The translations under genes and the position numbers were made by a program. Below, piece by piece: positions 1-7,183 of a stretch of 8,390 nt of DNA. Every line of letters starts with the position of its first letter. The first letter of the stretch is position 1. The notes beneath the pieces were generated by a model. The model had not been told where the DNA came from and searched no databases. It saw only the letters and a program-made list of their open reading frames with translations. Where the stretch lies: contig JAESSQ010000083.1 in NCBI GenBank assembly GCA_016764035.1, positions 1-8,390 on the forward strand. The letters run 5' to 3'. This DNA is from Gammaproteobacteria bacterium. GTDB lineage: Bacteria; Pseudomonadota; Gammaproteobacteria; SZUA-229.

Positions 1-193
1 ATCCAGTTTGTGCGGCAACACTAGATATGGTATTTTTTAGCTTGTTATTCAGAAATGCTTCGTCAACATAGGCCTTACGCACCAATTCTTCAAAGTTGCC
101 AGACGAAACACCATTACGTATCATCACGCGTATTAATGGACGCAGTATTTTCAGCGCACATTCAGTAAGAAGACTATTGATTGATATACTCAT
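1..193 (-). CDS. DUF6502-like protein, N-terminal fragment (cut by window edge)
   Basis: An open frame runs leftward from an ATG at 191-193 to the window edge without a stop, giving 64 codons. The translation starts MSISINSLLTEC and continues with LRPLIRVMIRNGVSSG, then FEELVRKAYVDEAF. A 'LRPLxRxxxRNGVxxGxFxELxKxxYVxxA' opening is what I recall for the DUF6502 family, proteins of unknown function common in Proteobacteria whose N-terminal half resembles a helix-turn-helix or other small helical domain. There is no signal peptide, so the protein is probably cytoplasmic. No strong Shine-Dalgarno sequence precedes the ATG. It is divergent from the MipA-like gene, with 112 bases between the two starts. 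The family call rests on memory of the motif and on the N-terminus only; most of the protein lies outside the window. Confidence 0.6.
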   Translation of the reverse strand, partial: MSISINSLLTECALKILRPLIRVMIRNGVSSGNFEELVRKAYVDEAFLNNKLKNTISSVAAQTG

Positions 194-305
194 TTATTGG
201 TATTATATTCCCAACTGGTTATAAGTCAATGAATTTATTAGTAAATATAAAAAATAAATTACGGCGTTTTCACCAAACTCTATAAAACGATGGGGCTCTA
301 TTAAA
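194..305. promoter_or_regulatory. Divergent intergenic region with a weak promoter candidate for the MipA-like gene
   Basis: This 112-base AT-rich gap separates two divergent starts, so it should hold both promoters. A TATAAA at 281-286 could be a -10 element for the plus-strand gene, but no good -35 is seen 16-18 bases upstream (only TTACGG at 259-264). A GGGG run at 292-295, about 10 bases before the ATG at 306, is the best ribosome-binding candidate. No convincing operator was recognised. Confidence 0.3.
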
Positions 306-1121
306 ATGTGGCGAAGAAGTATTTTCAATGTTTATTTCATTCTGTGCTGCACGGCTGTCGCACCAAACAATGTTATTGCGGATAACGCTGAATGGGAGCT
401 CGGTGTTGGCATAGCGGTATTAGATATACCTTTTTACCCAGGTTCATCACAAAGTAAAACATACGCCATACCAATACCTCATTTTTTATATCGTTCAGAA
501 AGATTAAATATTGATAATGGCATTGACGCTACATTATTTAGAGCATCTAAAATAAAATTTAATTTAAGTGCTGATTTTGCGGTTCCCGTGAACAGCAAAG
601 ACAGTGAAAGACGGCAGGGCATGCCCGATCTTGATCCCGTCATACAAATTGGTCCATCTTTAGAGCTCACGCTTAGTGGTGGTCGCTTCAAACCTAGTCA
701 TTTTAGACTCGAATTACCTGTAAGAATCGCCATAGCGACTGATCTTAGTTCAATTGAAACTATTGGTTGGACATTTGAACCAAGATTAACCTATGAAACT
801 CGTCGCCCTTATAAGACAGGTTTTGCATATCTGGTTTCTGGCGGGTTGCGCTTCTCTACGGCCGAACTACACCAATATTACTACAACGTTGCACCTGCCT
901 TTGCGACACTAACAAGACCTCAGTTTGATTCAGCTGGTGGCTATAGTGGTTTGTTCGTCGACTATATTGCTAACTGGCGTACTAAAAATATTATCTTTTT
1001 TACGTTACTACGCTATCAAAATATTGGAAGTTCTGCTTTCGAAAATAGCCCACTGGTAGAGCAAAATAATTACCTTATATTTGGTATAGGCGCAAGCTGG
1101 ATATTCGCAAAAAGCTTATAG
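306..1121 (+). CDS. MipA/OmpV family outer-membrane protein
   Basis: This 271-residue protein has a Sec signal peptide (positive WRR start, hydrophobic residues 6-19, likely cleavage after A25 in NVIA|DN). The mature part opens with WELGVGIAVLDIPFYPGSSQ, the characteristic start of the MipA/OmpV family (family proteins typically show W-x-x-G-x-G and a Y-P-G-S motif here). It continues with alternating aromatic/hydrophobic beta-strand segments and ends in a strand-like FGIGASWIFAKSL. Length fits the family, usually about 240-280 residues. These proteins form small outer-membrane beta-barrels; E. coli MipA scaffolds murein hydrolase MltA with PBP1B, while other members are linked to stress or antibiotic response, so the exact role here is not assignable. 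It stands alone on the plus strand and converges on the ankyrin gene with an 8-base gap; no clear terminator lies between. I see nothing tying it to the electron-transfer genes except proximity. Confidence 0.85.
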   Translation: MWRRSIFNVYFILCCTAVAPNNVIADNAEWELGVGIAVLDIPFYPGSSQSKTYAIPIPHFLYRSERLNIDNGIDATLFRASKIKFNLSADFAVPVNSKDSERRQGMPDLDPVIQIGPSLELTLSGGRFKPSHFRLELPVRIAIATDLSSIETIGWTFEPRLTYETRRPYKTGFAYLVSGGLRFSTAELHQYYYNVAPAFATLTRPQFDSAGGYSGLFVDYIANWRTKNIIFFTLLRYQNIGSSAFENSPLVEQNNYLIFGIGASWIFAKSL

Positions 1122-1129
1122 TTACTGAT

Positions 1130-3121
1130 TTAAAAAATTCCAAATATTTTGTTGCTGTTTTTATGATTTTCAAATAAACCGGTGATTATTTTATTATTTT
1201 TTTGTTTTGCGAAATCTATTGCTTGTTCACGCTTATAATTTCTACTGCTTATATCCACGCCAGCATCTAAAAGCATTTTTACTAACGTTGGGTTGTTATC
1301 TATAACCGAAAGCATAAGCGGAGTATTACCAATATTATTATTTTTATTGATATCTGAACCCATAGAAATTAGTATTTTTGCTACGCTATTGTGCCCACGA
1401 CTAATTGCTAACATTAAGGGTGTATTGCCGTCGACAGCTGTAGCGTCAATTGCAAGACCTTTATTAATAAGTAACTTTACCACTTCTGCATTGTTTGCTA
1501 TTGAAGCTTGATGAAGAAGCGTCAAGCCGTTTTTATCCTTACTATTTAAATTTCCATGATTAGCAATAAGATAATCAACGGTTTGTGCATGTTTAGATGA
1601 GATGGCGTACCAAAGCGCATCACGGCCCGATGAATCTTGCGCCGTGATATCGGCACCTGCATTTACGAGGTTCTTTATAGTGGCTAATGACATTGTTGTC
1701 ACCGCCATCATTAAATCCGTTTTACCATTAATTAGATTGTTAGTCGTCTTTGCATTTTTTTTCAGCAAGTGATTGCTTATAACTTCATGCTTATTGAAGA
1801 TAGCGTATGTCAACGCCCTTCGTTTATTTATATCAATGGTATGCACATTGGCGTCAAATGCAAGCAGTGTCTTTATGGCCTTTTCCTTTCCCTGTTCAGC
1901 CGCCCACATCAGGGGCGTTTTTTTACTGTTTCCAGTGCGATTAATATCTGCTTTAAAGTCTACTAGTTGCGTAATAATTTTATCGTAACCTTGTGCAGCT
2001 GCGCGCGTTAAAGGTGTATGACCTTCCATGTCTAGCTGATTCGGATTAGCTCCTTTTCTTAATAAGGCTTTACTCACATCCGATTGACCTCGCCACACGG
2101 CTATCATTAACGGTTGCCAATTTTTGTAAACACCTGTAGCACTTTTATTAAATGTAATAAGTTTTTGCTTAACGGTTGGTCCATTATTTTTCACCACCTG
2201 AAATTTAGCACCGTATCTTTTAAGCAGTTTAATTGTTGCGCCATATTTTCCTTTTTTTGCAAGGCTTATAGCTGTTTCCCCGTTCTTATTTTTTGTATGT
2301 ACGGGTGATTTTTTTTTCAATAATGCAGTAACTGTTTTAAAATATCCTTTAGCAGAAGCTAACATTAAAGCAGTATTACCATTTGCATCTTTATGGCTTA
2401 ACTTCGCACCATGTACAATTAACTCATTGACAATTCCTGTTTCACCTATATTGGCGGCAATTAAAAGTGGTTTATCTTTGTATTTATCTGAAACGTTAAC
2501 ATCAGCACCATACTTTAAGAGAAGCTTCACCATAGCGGTGTCTCTTTTCTCAATTGCTAACATAAGAACGGGGTATTTGTGTTTGTTACGTGTATTGGAA
2601 CTTATATTTTCTTTTTTTAGTAATGTCCTTGCAACAGTTATATTGCCTGAGCTAACCGCTATGATAAAATTTTCAACGGGGTTGGTAATCACACCAGCCG
2701 TCAGCAACTGAGATTCACGTGACTGTATATTTATTAAACGTTTTTTTGCTTTGCCATGTCCTTGTTTGGCCGCAGCTTTGTACCAGAAAATGGCATTATT
2801 TTTGTTTTTTTTAACACCAAGTCCCTCTTCATAAAAAATGCCCAAAGAGTATTGTGCACGTTTATATCCTTGTCTAGCTGATTGCTTCATCAAGCGTGCA
2901 GACTTTCCTGCATTACTCTTAACACCTTGACCGCTGCGAGTCATTACAGCAAGTTGATACTGCGCTTCTCTATTGCCCTTTTTAGCGAGTGGTCCAAGAA
3001 TGTTAATAGCTTGCGTAAAGTTTTTGGTTCGAATGGCTATTTTCGCATCCGATAAAGTTGCTGCATTGACGTTAAGCGTGAAACAACAAAAAAAAGATAT
3101 GACTATTAGACAAAATTTCAT
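1130..3121 (-). CDS. Exported Sel1-repeat / ankyrin-repeat protein
   Basis: The 663-residue protein begins with a clear signal peptide (MKFCLIVISFFCCF, likely cleavage after NVNA at residue 20). Residues about 50-122 hold two Sel1-like repeats (GNREAQYQLAVMTRSGQGV, then RAQYSLGIFYEEGLGV with FWYKAAAKQGHGKA). From about residue 150 to 645 there are roughly 14 ankyrin repeats, recognisable by G-x-T-x-L-x-x-A cores and LL-x-x-GA-D-x-N ends. They are interrupted around residues 305-340 by a Lys/Asn-rich linker between two ankyrin blocks. Both repeat types bind proteins; no catalytic domain is visible. The gene starts 14 bases after the stop of the upstream FAD oxidoreductase, so the two are probably co-transcribed. 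The only Shine-Dalgarno-like AAGG lies about 12 bases before the ATG and overlaps the upstream stop region, suggesting weak or coupled translation. A periplasmic scaffold or assembly role for the cytochromes is possible but purely inferred from position. Confidence 0.85.
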   Translation of the reverse strand: MKFCLIVISFFCCFTLNVNAATLSDAKIAIRTKNFTQAINILGPLAKKGNREAQYQLAVMTRSGQGVKSNAGKSARLMKQSARQGYKRAQYSLGIFYEEGLGVKKNKNNAIFWYKAAAKQGHGKAKKRLINIQSRESQLLTAGVITNPVENFIIAVSSGNITVARTLLKKENISSNTRNKHKYPVLMLAIEKRDTAMVKLLLKYGADVNVSDKYKDKPLLIAANIGETGIVNELIVHGAKLSHKDANGNTALMLASAKGYFKTVTALLKKKSPVHTKNKNGETAISLAKKGKYGATIKLLKRYGAKFQVVKNNGPTVKQKLITFNKSATGVYKNWQPLMIAVWRGQSDVSKALLRKGANPNQLDMEGHTPLTRAAAQGYDKIITQLVDFKADINRTGNSKKTPLMWAAEQGKEKAIKTLLAFDANVHTIDINKRRALTYAIFNKHEVISNHLLKKNAKTTNNLINGKTDLMMAVTTMSLATIKNLVNAGADITAQDSSGRDALWYAISSKHAQTVDYLIANHGNLNSKDKNGLTLLHQASIANNAEVVKLLINKGLAIDATAVDGNTPLMLAISRGHNSVAKILISMGSDINKNNNIGNTPLMLSVIDNNPTLVKMLLDAGVDISSRNYKREQAIDFAKQKNNKIITGLFENHKNSNKIFGIF

Positions 3122-3135
3122 TATTACTAAATACC

Positions 3136-4449
3136 TTATGCGGTACCAAATTTCGTTTCCACATTAATATCGATACTTTTTAATAACGCTGTTGGCAAGA
3201 TACCACCAGCACAAACAATTATCGCATCGTTATCAATACGTATTTCGTCATTTGCCGTCGAAATAATAACGCTATCGGCATCAATTTGTTTCACGTTAGA
3301 TTGCATTAACACCTGTAAATGACCTGACTTTTCTGCTTCAGCAATTTTTGATTTATTTTTATCTTTAGCGCGTGAAAATGTTTCACTACGATATGAAATG
3401 GTTACTGTTGTTTCAGCCTCTTCTGCAATGCTAACAGCCGCTTCTAGTGCACTATCACCACCACCGACGATAAGAACATGTTTATTTCTATATTGTGTGG
3501 CATCGATAAGTCGATAGACAACTTTAGATTGCTCCTCACCAGGCACACCTAATTTACGCGGAGTACCACGCCGACCGATAGCTAATAGTATTGCACGTGT
3601 ATCATATGTGTCAGCAGCTGTTTTAATAATAAACCCCTTGTCGTCAGCAGCTCCATCTTTAGCTTCTATGCTTTCGACACGCTGTCTGTCTTTAATTTCT
3701 AGGTCAGCTTTATTAATAACCATTGACCAAAACTCCATTAGTGCCTCTTTTGTTGTTTCTTTAAAACGCATTTTACCAATAATGGGTAAATCTACCGGAG
3801 CAGTCATAACAATTTTCCCACGTGGATAATGCGATACCGTACCACCAAGAGAATCTTGCTCTAATGTAACAAAGTTGAGCTTATTTGACTTTGCAGCTAA
3901 CGAAGCAGCTATGCCCGCAGGACCTGCACCGACGATAACAAGATCAAGTCGTTCACTATTGCCTAATCCATCCAGTTTGCAAATTGAATCAACAGCCTGT
4001 ACGCCTTGACTAACCGCGTTTCGTATAAGGCCCATACCACCTAATTCGCCAGCAATAAATATTCCAGCTGTATTCGTTTGGAAGTCTTCACCTACTTGAG
4101 GTATATCGATACCACGTTTTGCAGTGCCAAAAACTAATTCTATTGCATTAAATGGACAGGCTTTTTTGCATGCACCGTGGCCTATACAGTGAGTTGGATT
4201 AATAAGATGTGCCTTACGGTGGATAATGCCTAAAACATCTTTTTCTGGACAAGCACGAACGCAACTCGTGCAACCTAAGCAAAGCGCAGGGTTTATAACT
4301 GGGTGAAGAGATGCAGGTTCAGTTAAGCCTGCAGATATTGACTCATTAAAAATAACCGAACTTTTCTTATGCGTTTTATGCCGGTTCCAAAAATAAAACA
4401 CCACTATTACTACTAATGGTAATCCGTATAACAACATTATGAGCGTCAT
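3136..4449 (-). CDS. Membrane-anchored 4Fe-4S / FAD / NAD(P)-dependent oxidoreductase
   Basis: This 437-residue protein has one N-terminal transmembrane helix (residues about 3-20) followed by WNRHKTHKK, so the positive-inside rule puts the rest in the cytoplasm. Residues 57-67 form a classical cluster motif C57-x2-C60-x2-C63-x3-C67-P. Residues 88-98 form a second one in which the second Cys is His91 (C-I-G-H-G-A-C-x3-C-P). FAD binding is shown by GAGPAG at 174-179 and NAD(P) binding by GGGDSA at 329-334. No CxxC redox pair is present, so it is not a genuine thioredoxin reductase; the fold resembles the YpdA/ferredoxin-NADP reductase-like group. A GIFIAGELGGMG motif, normally at the C-terminus of such FAD domains, sits at 129-140, before the first Rossmann motif. 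It likely exchanges electrons between NAD(P)H, FAD and Fe-S clusters, and then the divergent cytochrome b protein. An AAGGA ribosome site lies 6 bases before the ATG. Confidence 0.85.
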   Translation of the reverse strand: MTLIMLLYGLPLVVIVVFYFWNRHKTHKKSSVIFNESISAGLTEPASLHPVINPALCLGCTSCVRACPEKDVLGIIHRKAHLINPTHCIGHGACKKACPFNAIELVFGTAKRGIDIPQVGEDFQTNTAGIFIAGELGGMGLIRNAVSQGVQAVDSICKLDGLGNSERLDLVIVGAGPAGIAASLAAKSNKLNFVTLEQDSLGGTVSHYPRGKIVMTAPVDLPIIGKMRFKETTKEALMEFWSMVINKADLEIKDRQRVESIEAKDGAADDKGFIIKTAADTYDTRAILLAIGRRGTPRKLGVPGEEQSKVVYRLIDATQYRNKHVLIVGGGDSALEAAVSIAEEAETTVTISYRSETFSRAKDKNKSKIAEAEKSGHLQVLMQSNVKQIDADSVIISTANDEIRIDNDAIIVCAGGILPTALLKSIDINVETKFGTA

Positions 4450-4725
4450 TGTAATTCCTTGTGTAATTTATTTAACAATAACGCAAAATATAATTGCGCA
4501 TTAAAAACTACAAATAAATCCATAACATACTGAAAAAAAAGAATTATTTAACTTTAGCATAGCGTGAACTTACCCCTGACTTATTTAATTTGGGAAAATA
4601 GTACCAATAAATTTGCACAGCCACTATAATAGTCCAAACGTGGAGACATTGTTTCAAATTAGAGTGAAATTACTATGTTATTTAAAATATGTGGTTTCAA
4701 GGGCATTAATTATTGAAGATATACC
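4450..4725. promoter_or_regulatory. Divergent promoter region between the oxidoreductase and cytochrome operons
   Basis: This 276-base AT-rich interval has no credible open frame and separates two divergent operons, so it should control both. On the plus strand a perfect TATAAT occurs at 4625-4630, but the -35 position 17 bases upstream reads TACCAA (4602-4607), a poor match. Such a layout would fit an activator-dependent promoter. On the minus strand, TATATT (complement of 4487-4492) with TTGTAG (complement of 4508-4513) is a weak candidate with a short 15-base spacer. A small inverted repeat, CGCAA at 4482-4486 and TTGCG at 4494-4498, overlaps that -10. An AAGGA (complement of 4456-4460) serves the minus-strand start, and GAAG at 4715-4718 serves the plus-strand start. 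I found no FNR-type TTGAT-N4-ATCAA site. Confidence 0.45.
4625..4630 (+). promoter_or_regulatory. Candidate -10 element (TATAAT) for the cytochrome operon
   Basis: The hexamer matches the sigma-70 -10 consensus exactly and lies 95 bases before the ATG at 4726, leaving room for a regulated leader. There is no extended TGn and the -35 region is poor (TACCAA at 4602-4607). In such AT-rich DNA a chance TATAAT is quite possible, so this is only the best single candidate. Confidence 0.3.
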
Positions 4726-5565
4726 ATGACACTGAAGCGACTCATAAGCACACCAATTCATTTCGTTCTTTCACATGCTTTTTTTATTAGTGTGTCGTTT
4801 GCATTAATTTGGGGCGCGTTTAATCGAAATAATAATGATATAACCGCTGAAAGCGGTACAGGTTATTTTCTAGGTATTCTTGGCGGTACATTAATGCTAA
4901 TTCTTTTACTGTACCCGATAAGCAAACGTGTAAAACAATTAACACGTTGGATACCCATTCGCTATTGGTTTGGTATTCATATGATGCTTGGTGTTTTAGG
5001 CCCCGTGATGATTTTATTTCATTCCAATTTTCAACTAGGTTCAATTAATAGTTCAATAGCTTTAATTAGTATGGTTTTAGTTGCTGGCAGCGGTTTGATT
5101 GGTCGATATATATATACGCATATACACCATGGATTATATGGTGCTCGAATATCATTAAACGAACTTAAACTGGAAACAGAAAACAATCACCTGGAGTTAC
5201 TAAAACTCTACTCTATGAACGAAAAAATCAATAGTCGTCTTAGAAAAATGGAGGCAAGATTAATGCAGGCTCATTCAAACATAATGATAAGTTTACTTCA
5301 TGTTATATCGTCTGCATTCAATGCGCACCGGTTAAAAAGACAAGTGATGAAGTTAGTCACATGTGATTTAAATAACGAATCTTATGTACTCGACAATGAT
5401 GCAGTTATTGCTTCAGTAAACCGATACACGCTGGCCTTGCGTAAAGCCGCAGCTATACGAGTTTACGAACGTCTTTTTTCATTATGGCATGTACTGCATC
5501 TCCCACTATTTTATATGATGATTATCACTGCAATCATTCATATATTTGCCGTGCATTTATACTAG
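4726..5565 (+). CDS. Five-helix membrane protein, probable diheme cytochrome b linking cytoplasm to periplasmic cytochromes
   Basis: The 279-residue protein has predicted membrane helices near residues 12-30, 46-63, 81-99, 110-130 and 252-275. Helix 3 carries H85 and H99; helix 5 carries H258 and H272 (with H255 nearby). Both pairs are 14 positions apart, the geometry of two stacked bis-His b haems as in ferric reductase/NADPH oxidase and related membrane cytochromes. Positive residues (KRVKQLTR after helix 2, R127/R141 after helix 4) place the N-terminus inside and the short C-terminus outside. A region of about 110 residues between helices 4 and 5 (about 140-250) is then cytoplasmic; its first part is rich in charged heptad-like residues and may be coiled coil. 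No FAD/NAD domain is fused, so the divergent oxidoreductase could supply it. The gene heads an operon: the next start lies 25 bases after its stop. The family name is uncertain; the haem reading comes from His spacing. Confidence 0.65.
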   Translation: MTLKRLISTPIHFVLSHAFFISVSFALIWGAFNRNNNDITAESGTGYFLGILGGTLMLILLLYPISKRVKQLTRWIPIRYWFGIHMMLGVLGPVMILFHSNFQLGSINSSIALISMVLVAGSGLIGRYIYTHIHHGLYGARISLNELKLETENNHLELLKLYSMNEKINSRLRKMEARLMQAHSNIMISLLHVISSAFNAHRLKRQVMKLVTCDLNNESYVLDNDAVIASVNRYTLALRKAAAIRVYERLFSLWHVLHLPLFYMMIITAIIHIFAVHLY

Positions 5566-5590
5566 TGTGTGTAATAAATCTACGGTGGCT

Positions 5591-7171
5591 ATGCTTAAAA
5601 CACAACAAGTTACTCTTGCTAGATTTATCTTTATCATATTGACAGTGCTTATGATTTATACAAACGCTAGCGCTGATTTATTCGAATCGATTTTAATGCC
5701 AGGACCAGTCATCACCGCGCATGAAAAATTGGAAAACAATTGCGACCAATGTCATGACACATCAAGTAAAGTAAAACAGGGGCAGCTTTGTGTAAAGTGT
5801 CATACGCATAAGAACATCCTTAAAGACATGACCAAAAACACAGGGTTTCATGGTCGACTACCGCAGTCCACGGTAAATGATTGCCAACATTGTCACACAG
5901 ACCATGAAGGCAGAAATGCAAAGATTGTCTTACTTAATCCATCAACTTTTAATCACAGTAACACTGATTTTTCACTAAAGGGTGTTCATAAAAAAACAAC
6001 GTGTAACGCATGCCACAAAACCAATGAAACACATGCCAGTGCTCCAACTGCATGTTTCGATTGCCACAAAGAAGAAGATGTACACAAAGGAAAACAAGGT
6101 AAAAAATGTGGTAGCTGCCACAACGCAAGTAATTGGAAAAAAACAGCATTCGATCATGATAAAACAGATTTTTTATTAAAGGGTGCACATAAAAAAGTTA
6201 ATTGTTCATCTTGCCATATTAATCAAAAATTTAATGACACGCCGACAACGTGTTTTGGTTGTCACCAAATAAACGATGCGCATCAATTGGGCTATGGTAA
6301 GAAATGCGAAACTTGTCATAATTCTACAAAATGGAAAGAGACACAGTTTAACCATAATAAAACTGACTTTCCTCTAGTTGGTAAGCATAAAAAAATTTCT
6401 TGTAACAGTTGTCACGTCTCTGGTGATAATAATAAAAAATTACCTAAACAATGTTATGGCTGCCATAAAAATGATGACAGCCACAAAGGAAGGTATGGAA
6501 AAAAATGCACTGACTGCCACACTTCTTTGACGTGGCAAAAACAAAAGTTTAATCATGACAAAGCAACCGATTTTTTATTAGTAGGTAAGCATAAAAAAGT
6601 CACCTGCAATCAATGCCACCAAGGTCACTTATACAATGACAAGACACCATCTAACTGTATCAGCTGCCATAAAAAAGACGATGTTCATAAAGGTAAACAA
6701 GGGGAAAAATGTGACAGTTGTCATAATGAAGAAGGTTGGCATAGTAATGTTTTATTTGATCACGACATATTGAAATTTCCACTTATTGGTATGCACGCAG
6801 CAACGCAATGCGAGGAATGTCACCTTAACAGTGAATACAGCGCAACAGAGTCGGACTGTAATCAATGTCACGCAGATGTAGATGTACATAAGACAAAATT
6901 AGGTACTGATTGCGAATCTTGTCATAACCCCAATTCATGGGGTACATGGCTGTTTGATCACGACAAACAAACTGATTTCACCATAGATGGCGCACATGAA
7001 AACGTTGGTTGCTACGACTGTCATCAAACCAATTCGATTGGGCCATTAAAAGCATCTAAAGATTGTATATTTTGCCACCGCAATGAAGATATTCACAATC
7101 GTCAATTTGGCGGGCAGTGTGGTAAATGTCACAGTACAAAAAGTTTTAAAGACGTAAACATTCAATTTTAA
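5591..7171 (+). CDS. Exported 21-heme c-type cytochrome built of triheme repeats
   Basis: I choose the ATG at 5591 (526 residues) rather than the in-frame ATG at 5546. The later start gives a clean signal peptide (MLKTQQVTLAR, hydrophobic FIFIILTVLMIY, cleavage after NASA), does not overlap the upstream gene, and follows a GGTGG ribosome-binding candidate. The mature protein has 21 CxxCH sites in about 500 residues, one haem per 24 residues. A three-haem head is followed by six repeats of 66-72 residues beginning at F120, F187, F253, F320, F389 and F455. Each repeat has three CxxCH sites and three conserved extra His residues (F-x-H, G-x-H and D-x-H), enough for bis-His ligation of every haem. 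This resembles triheme c7-type domains strung together, as in Geobacter 12-heme 'nanowire' cytochromes, though relationship is inferred. No lipobox or membrane anchor is seen, so it is periplasmic or secreted. Its Lys/His richness suggests a basic surface. Confidence 0.9.
   Translation: MLKTQQVTLARFIFIILTVLMIYTNASADLFESILMPGPVITAHEKLENNCDQCHDTSSKVKQGQLCVKCHTHKNILKDMTKNTGFHGRLPQSTVNDCQHCHTDHEGRNAKIVLLNPSTFNHSNTDFSLKGVHKKTTCNACHKTNETHASAPTACFDCHKEEDVHKGKQGKKCGSCHNASNWKKTAFDHDKTDFLLKGAHKKVNCSSCHINQKFNDTPTTCFGCHQINDAHQLGYGKKCETCHNSTKWKETQFNHNKTDFPLVGKHKKISCNSCHVSGDNNKKLPKQCYGCHKNDDSHKGRYGKKCTDCHTSLTWQKQKFNHDKATDFLLVGKHKKVTCNQCHQGHLYNDKTPSNCISCHKKDDVHKGKQGEKCDSCHNEEGWHSNVLFDHDILKFPLIGMHAATQCEECHLNSEYSATESDCNQCHADVDVHKTKLGTDCESCHNPNSWGTWLFDHDKQTDFTIDGAHENVGCYDCHQTNSIGPLKASKDCIFCHRNEDIHNRQFGGQCGKCHSTKSFKDVNIQF
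5948..7168 (+). repeat. Six tandem coding repeats (about 200 bases each, three haems each)
   Basis: Units start at 5948, 6149, 6347, 6548, 6755 and 6953, each at the F-x-H codons. At protein level the order is F-x-H, then F-x-L-x-G-x-H, CxxCH, CxxCH, D-x-H, CxxCH and usually a Trp. The first four units share K-rich segments (HKK, GKKC); units 5 and 6 have diverged and lost most of these Lys. Unit 4 and unit 6 carry an extra residue before the T-D-F triplet. Confidence 0.85.
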
Positions 7172-7183
7172 AGGTAAAGAGAT

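Noticed and set aside
1119..1135. Bidirectional terminator between the convergent MipA-like and ankyrin genes
   Set aside because: The gap is 8 bases and I see no stem with a following T-run on either strand.
2427..2711. 94-codon plus-strand open frame inside the ankyrin gene
   Set aside because: It is a mirror of the ankyrin repeats, with hydrophobic residues from the complement of Lys/Asn/Glu codons; no ribosome site or recognisable domain.
3136..4449. Naming the oxidoreductase as thioredoxin reductase
   Set aside because: The redox-active CxxC is absent and an Fe-S domain plus membrane helix are present, so only the nucleotide-binding fold is shared.
4612..4630. TTGCAC (4613-4618) as the -35 partner of TATAAT at 4625
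   Set aside because: The spacer would be only about 6 bases, far too short for sigma-70.
4820..5044. 74-codon minus-strand open frame opposite the cytochrome b gene
   Set aside because: It lies wholly opposite a membrane protein with clear helices and haem ligands and has no features of its own.
5546..5590. Earlier in-frame ATG at 5546 for the 21-heme cytochrome
   Set aside because: It would overlap the upstream gene by 20 bases and add a non-hydrophobic MPCIYTSVCNK stretch ahead of an otherwise normal signal peptide; the ATG at 5591 with GGTGG before it is better.
5949..6188. Antisense open frames inside the 21-heme cytochrome gene
   Set aside because: They arise from the repeated Cys/His/Lys codons read backward, and repeat the same way in each unit; no start signal or independent support.
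5948..7168. Regular spaced repeats resembling a CRISPR array
   Set aside because: Units of about 200 bases are in frame, encode conserved haem motifs and vary at synonymous positions; no short identical repeats with unique spacers.
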